From contig NC_009012.1 in the NCBI RefSeq assembly GCF_000015865.1, positions 62,001 to 126,000 of the forward strand: a DNA stretch of 64,000 bases, read 5' to 3'. A program made the position numbers and the translations under genes. Below the pieces are notes generated by a model. It saw nothing but the letters and a program-made list of their open reading frames with translations. It was not told where the DNA came from and did not search any database. Below, piece by piece: positions 7,309 through 16,400 of this stretch (within the stretch, counting starts at the first letter, position 1; each line of letters begins with the position of its first letter). This stretch comes from Acetivibrio thermocellus ATCC 27405. GTDB taxonomy: Bacteria > Bacillota > Clostridia > Acetivibrionales > Acetivibrionaceae.

Positions 7309-9693
7309 ATGAATTTAACCGAAAACGCAATTAAAGTCCTGAAAAAAAGATATCTTGCGAAGGATGAAAACGGAAATCTGCTGGAAGACCCGGAGGGAAT
7401 GTTCAGAAGAGTTGCCAGGACTGTTGCATCTGCTGACAAAGAGTATGTCTCAGAGGAAGAGCTTAAAAGTATAGAGCAGGAATTCTATGATATGATGGTA
7501 AATCTTGATTTTTTACCGAATTCGCCCACTCTTATGAATGCAGGAAGACCCTTGGGACAGTTGAGTGCATGTTTTGTTTTGCCTATAGAAGATACAATGG
7601 AAGGAATATTTGAAACCATAAAGAATGCTGCGCTTATACATAAAAGCGGCGGTGGTACCGGTTTTAGTTTTTCACGCTTAAGACCCAAAGGAGCTTCGGT
7701 AAACTCCACCGGAGGGGTTGCCAGCGGGCCTGTGAGTTTCATGAAAGTATTTAACGCTGCCACGGAGGCCGTAAAACAGGGTGGAACCAGAAGGGGGGCC
7801 AATATGGGCATACTCCGTGTGGACCATCCCGATATTGTAGAATTTATAACATGCAAGAAGAACAACGCCGACATTACGAACTTTAATATTAGCGTTGGTA
7901 TAACGGAAGAATTTATGAATGCCGTTGAAAACAATGAATATTACAATCTTGTTGAGCCTCATACAGGCAAAATAGTTGGCAAGCAAAATGCGAGAGAAAT
8001 ATTTGATTTAATTGTTGATATGGCGTGGAACAACGGTGAGCCGGGAATAATCTTTTTGGACAGGTTAAACAAGGACAATGTTACTCCCGAACTGGGGGAA
8101 ATTGAAAGCACAAATCCTTGCGGCGAGCAACCCTTGCTGCCTTATGAAGCATGCAATCTGGGTTCAATCAATTTAAGCAATATGTTAAAATATGTTGACG
8201 GAAAACCGGAAGTTGATTTTGCCAAACTTAGAACTACGGTATGGAAGGCCGTACATTTCCTCGATAATGTAATAGATGTAAACAAATATCCTTTGCCTGA
8301 AATTGACAAAATGACAAGGGGAACAAGAAAAATAGGACTGGGAGTTATGGGATGGGCCGACATGCTTTGCAAACTGAATATTCCTTACAACTCTCAGAGT
8401 TCGATAGATCTTGCGGAAAAAATAATGCATTTTATACAGGATGAGTCAAGAAAAGCTTCCATGGAGCTGGCTGAAAAGAAGGGAGTATTCCCTTATTATG
8501 ATAAAAGTATTTACAAGAACCTTGGAATCAGAGTAAGAAATGCCACTACTACAACCATAGCACCCACGGGCACGTTGAGTATTATTGCCGGTGTGTCCAG
8601 CGGAATTGAGCCTTTGTTTGCAATTTCATATATAAGAAATGTAATGGATAATGATGAACTTGTGGAGGTCAATCCGGTCTTCAAGCAGGTGGCTAAAGAA
8701 GAAGGATTTTATTCCGATGAGTTGATGAGAAGGATAGCAAAGAAAGGGTCAATAAGAGGATTTGACGAGATACCGGAGTGGATTCAGGATGTGTTTGTTA
8801 CCGCCCATGACATTTCTCCGGACTGGCATGTAAGAATGCAGGCCGCTTTCCAGAAGTATACCGACAATGCAGTATCAAAAACCGTTAATTTAAGAAACGA
8901 GGCTACCCGCAAAGACGTTGCCGATGCTTTCTGGCTTGCTTACAAGACAAACTGCAAAGGTATAACGATATACAGGGACGGCAGCAGAGATTTGCAGGTA
9001 CTTAATATTGGAAAAGTGAAAGGCAAGGAAGAAAGCGTTTCAAAAGCCAGGGAAGAAGGCCCTGCAAAGCCCAAAGAGCAGATCAAGCCTGTATCGGGCA
9101 TAGCCCCAAGACCGAGATCGGAGATAGCGACAGGCTTCACCGAAAAGGTTAAGATAGGCTGCGGTAATTTGTACATAACAGTAAATTATGACGACTATGG
9201 TATTTGTGAGGTATTTACGAATACTGGACGGGCGGGAGGATGTCCTTCCCAGTCGGAAGCAACGGCAAGGCTTGTGTCTATCGCCCTTCGTTCCGGAGTT
9301 GATTATAAATACATTGTTGAGCAGCTGAAAGGTATAAGATGTCCGTCGACAATAAGGCAGAAAGGTTTGAAGGTTCTGTCTTGTCCCGACGCTATCGGAA
9401 GACTCATTGAAAAGGTTGCAAAATTGCAGAACGGGCAGAAGATCATGGCAACTGAGGCTCATATCACAGATGAACAAAGATTTCAACGGCCTACGGCAAA
9501 TACCTATTATAAATTTGAAGATGCGTCGGAAGAGGAAGAAGTGGATTTTAGAATTGCAGAGCTGGAAAATGATACAGAAGAAAATGATACAGAAAATGCA
9601 GACACTGCGGTTTGTCCTGAGTGCGGCAGAAAAGTTGAGCACGAGGGCGGCTGTGTGGTGTGCAGAAACTGCGGATATTCAAAATGCGGATAA
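7309..9693 (+). CDS. nrdJ: Adenosylcobalamin-dependent ribonucleoside-diphosphate reductase (class II)
   Basis: The 794-residue enzyme makes deoxyribonucleotides using a B12-derived radical and so works with or without oxygen. Visible class II features are PLGQLSACFVLP (redox Cys88), the active-site loop NPCGEQPLLPYEACNLGSIN (Asn269, Cys271, Glu273), the phosphate-binding TTTIAPTGTLSIIAG, a TSCPD domain at about 620-690 (GCGNLY to IRCPST), and a Cys-rich zinc-ribbon-like tail with CPECGRK and CRNCGYSKCG. The length is typical of NrdJ with TSCPD. It is monocistronic, with its own promoter and terminator, and sits between surface-protein genes with no obvious functional link. The start has a strong GAGGAGG. 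Confidence 0.95.
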   Translation: MNLTENAIKVLKKRYLAKDENGNLLEDPEGMFRRVARTVASADKEYVSEEELKSIEQEFYDMMVNLDFLPNSPTLMNAGRPLGQLSACFVLPIEDTMEGIFETIKNAALIHKSGGGTGFSFSRLRPKGASVNSTGGVASGPVSFMKVFNAATEAVKQGGTRRGANMGILRVDHPDIVEFITCKKNNADITNFNISVGITEEFMNAVENNEYYNLVEPHTGKIVGKQNAREIFDLIVDMAWNNGEPGIIFLDRLNKDNVTPELGEIESTNPCGEQPLLPYEACNLGSINLSNMLKYVDGKPEVDFAKLRTTVWKAVHFLDNVIDVNKYPLPEIDKMTRGTRKIGLGVMGWADMLCKLNIPYNSQSSIDLAEKIMHFIQDESRKASMELAEKKGVFPYYDKSIYKNLGIRVRNATTTTIAPTGTLSIIAGVSSGIEPLFAISYIRNVMDNDELVEVNPVFKQVAKEEGFYSDELMRRIAKKGSIRGFDEIPEWIQDVFVTAHDISPDWHVRMQAAFQKYTDNAVSKTVNLRNEATRKDVADAFWLAYKTNCKGITIYRDGSRDLQVLNIGKVKGKEESVSKAREEGPAKPKEQIKPVSGIAPRPRSEIATGFTEKVKIGCGNLYITVNYDDYGICEVFTNTGRAGGCPSQSEATARLVSIALRSGVDYKYIVEQLKGIRCPSTIRQKGLKVLSCPDAIGRLIEKVAKLQNGQKIMATEAHITDEQRFQRPTANTYYKFEDASEEEEVDFRIAELENDTEENDTENADTAVCPECGRKVEHEGGCVVCRNCGYSKCG

Positions 9694-9714
9694 TTGGCTG
9701 AGATTTTGACGCAA

Positions 9715-9758
9715 CGGGGAGTGTTGCAAACTTAATTGGTTTTGCGGCACTCCTTTAT
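9715..9758 (+). terminator. Terminator after nrdJ
   Basis: GGAGTGTTGCAAA (9718-9730) pairs with TTTGCGGCACTCC (9741-9753) with one or two mismatches, followed by TTTATTT. Confidence 0.8.
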
Positions 9759-9863
9759 TTGTACTGATAATACAAATTAATGGGTGTATAGCTTGATATT
9801 CATTTGTAGAATTTTGCTATTAAGATGTTACAGAGGAAAAACATAATAAACAGGATTTTCAGG

Positions 9864-9892
9864 TTGACTTCTTAGCCTTCAAAACATAACAT
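9864..9892 (+). promoter_or_regulatory. Sigma-A-like promoter of the GHL10-SLH gene
   Basis: TTGACT at 9864-9869, a 17-base spacer and TAACAT at 9887-9892 lie 55 bases upstream of the ATG. Confidence 0.6.
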
Positions 9893-9947
9893 TGTGTTAT
9901 AGAAATATTATTTTTTATTATTATTTTGTTGGGGGTCAAAAGTTTTT

Positions 9948-12137
9948 ATGGAGAGACGTTGCAAAAGACTTGTATGTATTTTGTTGTCATTTCTTGTGAT
10001 TGCCGGTGTTTTTACGTTCAGTGGTGCAAAAACCGAGCCCTGGAGTGCCTATCAAAAGTTTATACCCAATGAGACACCGGTTGTAAAAAGGCATCTTAGG
10101 GGAGTGTGGATTAGTACTGTTGCAAACCTTGACTGGCCGTCCGTAGAGACACGAAAAATAGAAAATCCTTCGGAACGGATAAGAAAAACTAAAGAAGAGC
10201 TTGTGGAGATTTTCGACAAGGCTGTGGAGATGAATTTAAATGCCGTTTTCCTCCAGGTCAGTCCGGAGGGGGATGCATTCTACAAATCAGATATAGTGCC
10301 CTGGTCACGTTATCTTACAGGAACCTTTGGAGAGGACCCCGGCTTTGATCCCTTGGAGTTTGCAATTGAGGAAGCTCACAAGCGAAATCTGGAGCTCCAT
10401 GCATGGTTTAATCCTTACAGGGTGTCGACAAACACGTCGGCTGCAACCATTTCATCTTTAAAAGTCGAAAAAAGTGTGTACAAGGAACATCCTGACTGGA
10501 TTAGGACAGCCATGAACAGGTTTGTTGTCGATCCTGGAATACCTGAAGCGAGGCAATGGGTGATTGACCGTGTTATGGAGGTGGTGAAAAAATATGATGT
10601 GGACGGAGTGCATTTTGACGACTATTTTTATTATGAGCAATATGTGGGAGAGCTGAAGGATCAGGATACTTACAACAAGTACAATAAGGGACAGTTTTCC
10701 AATATAGGCGATTTCAGAAGAAACAACACGTATTTGCTGGTAAAGGAGCTTTCGCAGAAGATAAGGGCAACCAAGCCCTGGGTTAAATTTGGCATTAGTC
10801 CTTCCGGCGTATGGGGGAACAAAAGCGACGGCCACAGCTACGGTTCCAATACGAGTGCAAGTCTTACAAATTACGATAAAAGTTTTGCGGATACAAAGAA
10901 ATGGGTTCAGGAGGAGCTTATCGATTACATTGCTCCCCAGGTTTATTTCACTTTTGCAAATTCCAGAGCACCTTACGGTGAGATTGCTTTGTGGTGGTCG
11001 GATGTTTGCAGGGGGAAAAATGTGCATCTTTATATAGGTCAGGCGTTTTATAAGATAAATGATGACAGCGATCAATATTTTAAAGGTGAGAATGCTGTGC
11101 CGGAGCTGACAAGGCAATTGAAATTCAATGCGGTAAAACCTGAGATAATGGGAACTGTTTTGTTCCGTTTTGCAAATTTTAAAGATTCCGGTAAACAGCA
11201 GGCGGTAAATGCCGTAAAGAATGACTTGTGGTCACAAAAAGCCTTGATTCCACCAATGCCGTGGAAGGGCGGCAATGCTCCTGATGCGCCTATACTGGGA
11301 AGATTGGAATCCCTGCCCGACGGAGTGGAAATATCGTGGATGGATAATGACCCGGACACCGCGTATTTTGCAATTTACCGCTTTAATGCCGGAGAAAAAA
11401 TGGACATTACCTCTGACAGCAGTGCATACAAACTTATTGCCACTGTCAGAAAAAACAGTAACGGTGTGCAGAAATTTGTGGATTATGGGGTTTTGGATGC
11501 TGACAGCGTATATTATGTTGTTACTGCTTTGGACCGGCTGCACAATGAAAGTGAAGGACTTGCAATAAGCACCAATCAGTCCGAATATTTTCCGGATGTC
11601 GGGATGAAATATTCCTGGGCCGTTGATGCAATTGACATGCTTTATGAAAAAGGAGTTGTCAAGGGTGATGAAAGCGGGATGTTCAACCCGGGGGTGAACA
11701 CGAAAAGAGCTGATTTTACTATTATGATTGTAAAGGCGCTGGCCCTGAAAGCTGATTTTGAAGACAATTTTGCCGATGTCAGGAAAGATGCATATTACTA
11801 TGAGGCGGTAGGCGTTGCCAGGGCTCTGGGAATTGTAAAAGGAGACGGAAAGAATTTTAATCCCGATGCCAATATAACCCGGGAGGATATGATGGTTATC
11901 GTGGTCAATGCCCTTAAAGCGGCCGGGGCAAAGATTGACGAAGCCGATGAGCAATTCCTTGAAAATTACGGTGATGCGAACAGTATAAGCGGCTATGCAA
12001 GGAAATCGGTGGCTGTTCTTACGAAAGCGGGAGTTGTAAACGGCTACGACGGGAAAATACATCCTAAAAGTCTGGCCACAAGGGCTGAGATTGCAGTGGT
12101 AGTATCAAAGCTGTTAACCAATATTGAGTATTTATAA
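9948..12137 (+). CDS. GHL10-type (DUF187) glycosyl-hydrolase-like surface protein with SLH domains
   Basis: The 729-residue protein starts with a signal peptide (about 1-28). Residues about 48-420 match the family 10-like hydrolase (GHL10/DUF187) TIM barrel: HLRGVWISTVANLDWPS, LNAVFLQVSPEGDAFY, ELHAWFNPYRVS and DGVHFDDYFYY, with acidic residues at the strand ends. Residues about 445-540 resemble a fibronectin type III module. Three SLH repeats (about 546-729; FPDV, WAVDAIDMLYEKGVVKG, ITREDMMVIV and TRAEIAVVVSKL) should bind it to the secondary cell-wall polymer under the S-layer. It is followed by a strong terminator. Family members are mostly uncharacterised; a role in cell-wall or polysaccharide processing is inference. 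Confidence 0.88.
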   Translation: MERRCKRLVCILLSFLVIAGVFTFSGAKTEPWSAYQKFIPNETPVVKRHLRGVWISTVANLDWPSVETRKIENPSERIRKTKEELVEIFDKAVEMNLNAVFLQVSPEGDAFYKSDIVPWSRYLTGTFGEDPGFDPLEFAIEEAHKRNLELHAWFNPYRVSTNTSAATISSLKVEKSVYKEHPDWIRTAMNRFVVDPGIPEARQWVIDRVMEVVKKYDVDGVHFDDYFYYEQYVGELKDQDTYNKYNKGQFSNIGDFRRNNTYLLVKELSQKIRATKPWVKFGISPSGVWGNKSDGHSYGSNTSASLTNYDKSFADTKKWVQEELIDYIAPQVYFTFANSRAPYGEIALWWSDVCRGKNVHLYIGQAFYKINDDSDQYFKGENAVPELTRQLKFNAVKPEIMGTVLFRFANFKDSGKQQAVNAVKNDLWSQKALIPPMPWKGGNAPDAPILGRLESLPDGVEISWMDNDPDTAYFAIYRFNAGEKMDITSDSSAYKLIATVRKNSNGVQKFVDYGVLDADSVYYVVTALDRLHNESEGLAISTNQSEYFPDVGMKYSWAVDAIDMLYEKGVVKGDESGMFNPGVNTKRADFTIMIVKALALKADFEDNFADVRKDAYYYEAVGVARALGIVKGDGKNFNPDANITREDMMVIVVNALKAAGAKIDEADEQFLENYGDANSISGYARKSVAVLTKAGVVNGYDGKIHPKSLATRAEIAVVVSKLLTNIEYL

Positions 12138-12154
12138 CAAGGAAGACGATAAAA

Positions 12155-12196
12155 CGGATGTCCCTACTTTTTATGAGTGGTGGACATCTTTTTTCT
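12155..12196 (+). terminator. Terminator after the GHL10-SLH gene
   Basis: GATGTCC (12157-12163) pairs with GGACATC (12182-12188), followed by TTTTTTC. A short open frame across this site is an artefact of the terminator. Confidence 0.8.
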
Positions 12197-12378
12197 TTTA
12201 AAGCGGCAAGTATTCTTTTGACTTGTGGAAACGCCACATCCGCGGCAAAAATTTACATAAACAAGAAATATAAACATACCTCACTGATAATAATTGATAT
12301 ATTTGCGAAATCAATACAAGCAAAGCATGATAATTATTTTGCACAGTATGGTTATACTACTTTTAAGGAGGTGTAAAA

Positions 12379-12915
12379 ATGAAATTTCATAAAATTGTCA
12401 TTGTGACTGCCATAACGGCTGTTTTGTCTTCCGTTTCTGTTTTTGCAACTCCCAAGGCTACAGAGACCCCGAAAACTGATACAACGCAGCAGAAGAATCA
12501 CTGTGAGCAAAAACGCGGAAGTGAAATAAATAAAGACAGAGCAAAGGAGAAAGGCTCCGATACTCAAATAGATCCCATAGAGAGGCTTAAAAAGAAGAAG
12601 GCAAAGGTTAAGGAGCTTTATGATGCAGGAAAGATTACAAAGGAAGAAGCGGATGATCTCAATGCAAAAATAGATGCGAAGATTAAGGAAATTGAAGAGT
12701 TTAACAAACTTACCGTGGAACAGAAGCGGGAAAAACTTAAAAAAGCATTCAAAGAAAAAATCGACAAAAAGGTGAAGGAAGGAAAAATATCCCGGGATAA
12801 GGCGGATGAGATCATCAGGAAGTTTAACAAGAAAATTGATGAATGGGATGGAACGGGTTATCCCCCATTTATCCATAAATCCTGTATAAAAAAGCATAGA
12901 TGCAAGCAAAGATGA
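12379..12915 (+). CDS. Small secreted charged protein, DUF2680-like
   Basis: The 178-residue product has a signal peptide (1-24, ending VFA) and a Lys/Glu-rich helical body. Two copies of a motif are visible, KVKELYDAGKITKEEADDLN (about 75-94) and KVKEGKISRDKADEIIRKFN (about 131-150), each a helix-turn-helix hairpin typical of DUF2680/SHOCT-like short domains. The C-terminus is GYPPF plus a basic tail with two Cys. AAGGAGGTG precedes the start at good spacing. Function is unknown; such proteins are often extracellular or wall-associated. Confidence 0.75.
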   Translation: MKFHKIVIVTAITAVLSSVSVFATPKATETPKTDTTQQKNHCEQKRGSEINKDRAKEKGSDTQIDPIERLKKKKAKVKELYDAGKITKEEADDLNAKIDAKIKEIEEFNKLTVEQKREKLKKAFKEKIDKKVKEGKISRDKADEIIRKFNKKIDEWDGTGYPPFIHKSCIKKHRCKQR

Positions 12916-12942
12916 GTTTTTAAATTGTAAAGCTATATCAAG

Positions 12943-12982
12943 GGAATTCGACCTATTATAACCGGGTCGAATTCTTTATTTT
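12943..12982 (+). terminator. Terminator after the DUF2680-like gene
   Basis: GAATTCGACC (12944-12953) pairs with GGGTCGAATTC (12964-12974), followed by TTTATTTTG. Confidence 0.85.
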
Positions 12983-13405
12983 GTAAAATTATTCAAATAA
13001 ATATAATGTTTTTTTGTTACTTATTATTAAATTTTTATATACTAAATCCATTTTTATGATATAATATTGTTAGTTTTAAAAATTGCATAATAAATGCAAA
13101 TATTCTAAGATATTGAGTTATTTATTTCTTTTGGGGGGCATGAAAAAAGAAAAGCTTTTTTCCGTACTTTTATTCATTTTTAATAAGTAAATATTTCCTA
13201 CATGTCTATAATAATCCTCAATTTAATATTAATATTATAATATTGGCATTGGCTGCATCAGCTGTATTTTTCGATTGATGAATTAACTAATTGGCAGGGT
13301 TGATATTTTATATGATTCTATAGCGAAAGGAAGTGTTGCAAGTTGGCAGGACCTGTTTAAAACCTGTGATACAAATAGAGAAAAATAATAATATTGGGGG
13401 TAAAT
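12983..13405 (+). other. 423-base leader/intergenic region before the giant surface protein gene
   Basis: The region is AT-rich. A TATAAT-like element near 13058-13064 could start a transcript with a leader of over 300 bases. Inside it is a 16-codon open frame at 13140-13190 with a signal-peptide-like start (MKKEKLFSVLLFIFNK) behind TTGGGGGG, and an 8-bp hairpin (GAAAAAAG/CTTTTTTC). Near 13345-13365 are repeated ACCTGT words. No known riboswitch was recognised. Confidence 0.4.
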
Positions 13406-16400
13406 ATGAGGAAAAATTTTAAAGTACTTATTTCCATTCTGCTGTGTTTTATGATGCTTTTTGGGGAGATAGTACCTGCCGGATTGCCGTCGGCCAAGGC
13501 TCTGGCGGAAACCGATAATGTTCTTGAAGTTCAGGATTCATCTTTTAATCAGGAAAATAATAATTTCTCACCCGAAAAGACTGTTTCAGAAGATGTCTAC
13601 GAGGAAGAAGAATTGCTTCAAAACCCTGATGAAGAAATTCCGGGGTTAAAAGCTGCTTCTTCGACTATGAGCGTATCCAGTGTATTTAGCATATCCGGTA
13701 AAGTTGTCCTGCCGGAGGGAAAAGTAGCTCCATCCGGAGGTTTGACTGTAAGAGTGTATGCTAAAAGCAGCTCAAAAACTAACAATATAACTGTTATTAT
13801 CCCCGAAGGAAAAAGCAGTGCTGATTACACTGTGATTGTTCCTGAGGCAACTACGTATACTTTGTATTATCAGACATCGAATTCCGATTATGTGGACACA
13901 GGTTATTACAGTGTAATTGGAACTGTCAGAAGCTTTTCTGCGGCGGATCAGATAAGACTGACAGCAGATGTGCCTTCAGAGACGGATATAGATCTTACTC
14001 TCATAGCAAAAAGGATTATTTCGGGAACTGTAACCCTTCCTGACGGCGAAATCGCCCCAGCCGGCGGAGTGTCAGTAACCGTAACGGCGGTAAGCGGATC
14101 TGACAAGGCAACGGCTAATGTAGTCATTCCGGAAGGATTGGATTCTGCAAATTATACATTAAAAGTTCCCCCAAGCACATCGGGAAAAGGATATCTTGTC
14201 AGCTGTCAAACTTCGAACAAAATTTATTTGCAGACTGCATATTACAGTATGCGCGGGTCTGTAAGATATGACACTCTTGCAACTTTGGTTGATGTTATTG
14301 ACGAAGATAGGAAAGATATCAACTTAAACCTTATTGCAAAGAAAAAAATAACCGGTACTGTATCTTTGCCTGAAGGTACGGCACCTAAAGACGGTGTTAC
14401 AGTTACCGTATGGGCAACCTATGGTTCGGATAAAGATTCTCAAACTGTAACAATACCTGAAGGAGCTTCATCGGTTGAATATGTATTGTATGTTCCCGAT
14501 GGTTCAGGCTATACATTGTATTATGAAACAACGAATGTGGCATACCTTAGTAAAGGTTATTACAACGAAAACGGAACGGTTAAGGACAGTAAAGCGGCAA
14601 CGCCTGTGGATACCGTTTCGAAAGATGCGGCAGATAAAAATATAACACTTATTGCAAAACGTATTGTTTCGGGAAAAGTGTCTTTGCCAAAAGGAGTTGC
14701 TCCTGAAGGCGGTATAAAAGTAGAAGTAATTGTGGCATTGAATAATACCAAAATTGAAAGTACAACAATTACAATACCTGAAGGCGAATCGGAAGCCACT
14801 TACTCCATGTATGTTCCGACAGGTTCGGGCTATAATGTTTCTTACAAGACATCCAACAGCTTGTATGTCGAACAGGGTTATTATAAAAAGGGTTCAACGG
14901 TCAGATATTTAAGTTCGGCAACTTTGATTACCGTTGAAAATGAGGACCTGAATGACATAGATCTTGAACTTATTGAAAAGAGAACCATAAGTGGAATTTT
15001 GTCCATGCCGTCCGGTACGGCACCCAAGGGAGGAATAAGCTTTGAAATTACGGCTTACAACAGCTCTACTGAAGCAAAGGTTACTGTTACAATTCCGGAA
15101 GGCGAAAGCTCGGTACCGTATTCAATAAATGTTCCGGCGGATGAAGGGTACATAATCAAATGCAAATTGCTGACGCTTCAGGCAATATATATGAATGAAC
15201 AGTATTACAGCAGCGGCGGTACCGTATACAATGTCGCTTCTGCTTCGAAAATCAGCACTCTCAGCGGTAACCAGCCGAATATAAACATAATGCTTCTTGA
15301 AAAAAGAACCGTAAGCGGTACATTATCTTTTCCCGAAGGATATTATGCTCCTCCGGGCGGGATAATTTTCACCCATGAGACCGACGGAAGAATAACCTTC
15401 ATTTATATTCCAGAAGGAGAAAGGTCCGCACCTTTTACAATTTACTACAATCCTGGAGTATACAAACTTTATTACGAATGTGATGAAGATGATATATTTG
15501 TTTCACCGGGATACTACAGCAAGGGCGGTACTGTTATGGACAAAAACAGTGCCGATGATATTGACGTCAGAGAAGGAAACCAGGTGGGTATAAATCTGGT
15601 TCTGCTCCTTAAGAAAACCATATCGGGTAAAGTGGTTCTTTCCAATGGAGTTGCGCCGGAAGGTGGCTATACTGTAAAAGTAAAGGCTTCCGGAAGCAAG
15701 GGAAGTGCGGAACAGACCGTTGTGATTCCAAAAGGAGAAAAGTCTGCGGATTATATTCTGTTTGTCAACCCCGGAGACAAATACAGGGTATGGTATGAGA
15801 CTTCAAAAGAATATAATTTCGTAAGTCCTATGTATTACAATTCCGACGGAATGGTAAGAGACAGTAGTAGCGCATCTCTCTTGGATTTAACCAAGGAAAA
15901 CAAGACAGATATAGATTTGACTCTTACCGAAATGCGTTCTGTCAGCGGTAATATTGTTCTTCCATCCGGTGTTGCACCGTCGGGAGGTATTTCGGCAGAT
16001 ATTGTTGTTTCCAACGGAAAAGACAGTGGAAAAGTAACAGTAAAAATTCCGGCGGGAGAAAGATTTGCAAGCTACACCGCATATGTTCCTGCAGGAAAGG
16101 ACTATAAGGTTAAATATACGGTAGATGCAAAAAGCGATTATGCTACCGACGGTTACTATGGGGTAAGCGGAACCACGCTCAACGCAAGTTCTGCTGCATC
16201 TCTTGACCTTACTTCGGAAAACAAAACTGAAATAAATATGACTTTGATACCTAAAAGAACAATAAGCGGTACGGTATCTCTGCCTTCGGGAATGACTCTT
16301 GGCAGTGATACAAAAGTGACTGTTTATGCAGGGGACAGCTACAGCACAACTGTTACAATACCTAAAAACGGTTCTTCTGTGGAATATGCTATCAAGGTTC

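Noticed and set aside
12158-12376. Seventy-two-codon open frame after the GHL10-SLH gene
   Set aside because: Its start is in a terminator hairpin, the protein has no recognisable feature and the frame ends just at the Shine-Dalgarno of the next gene.
13200-13405. Known riboswitch in the leader of the giant gene
   Set aside because: Checked by eye for cyclic di-GMP, SAM, TPP, cobalamin, glycine and preQ1 core motifs; none was present.
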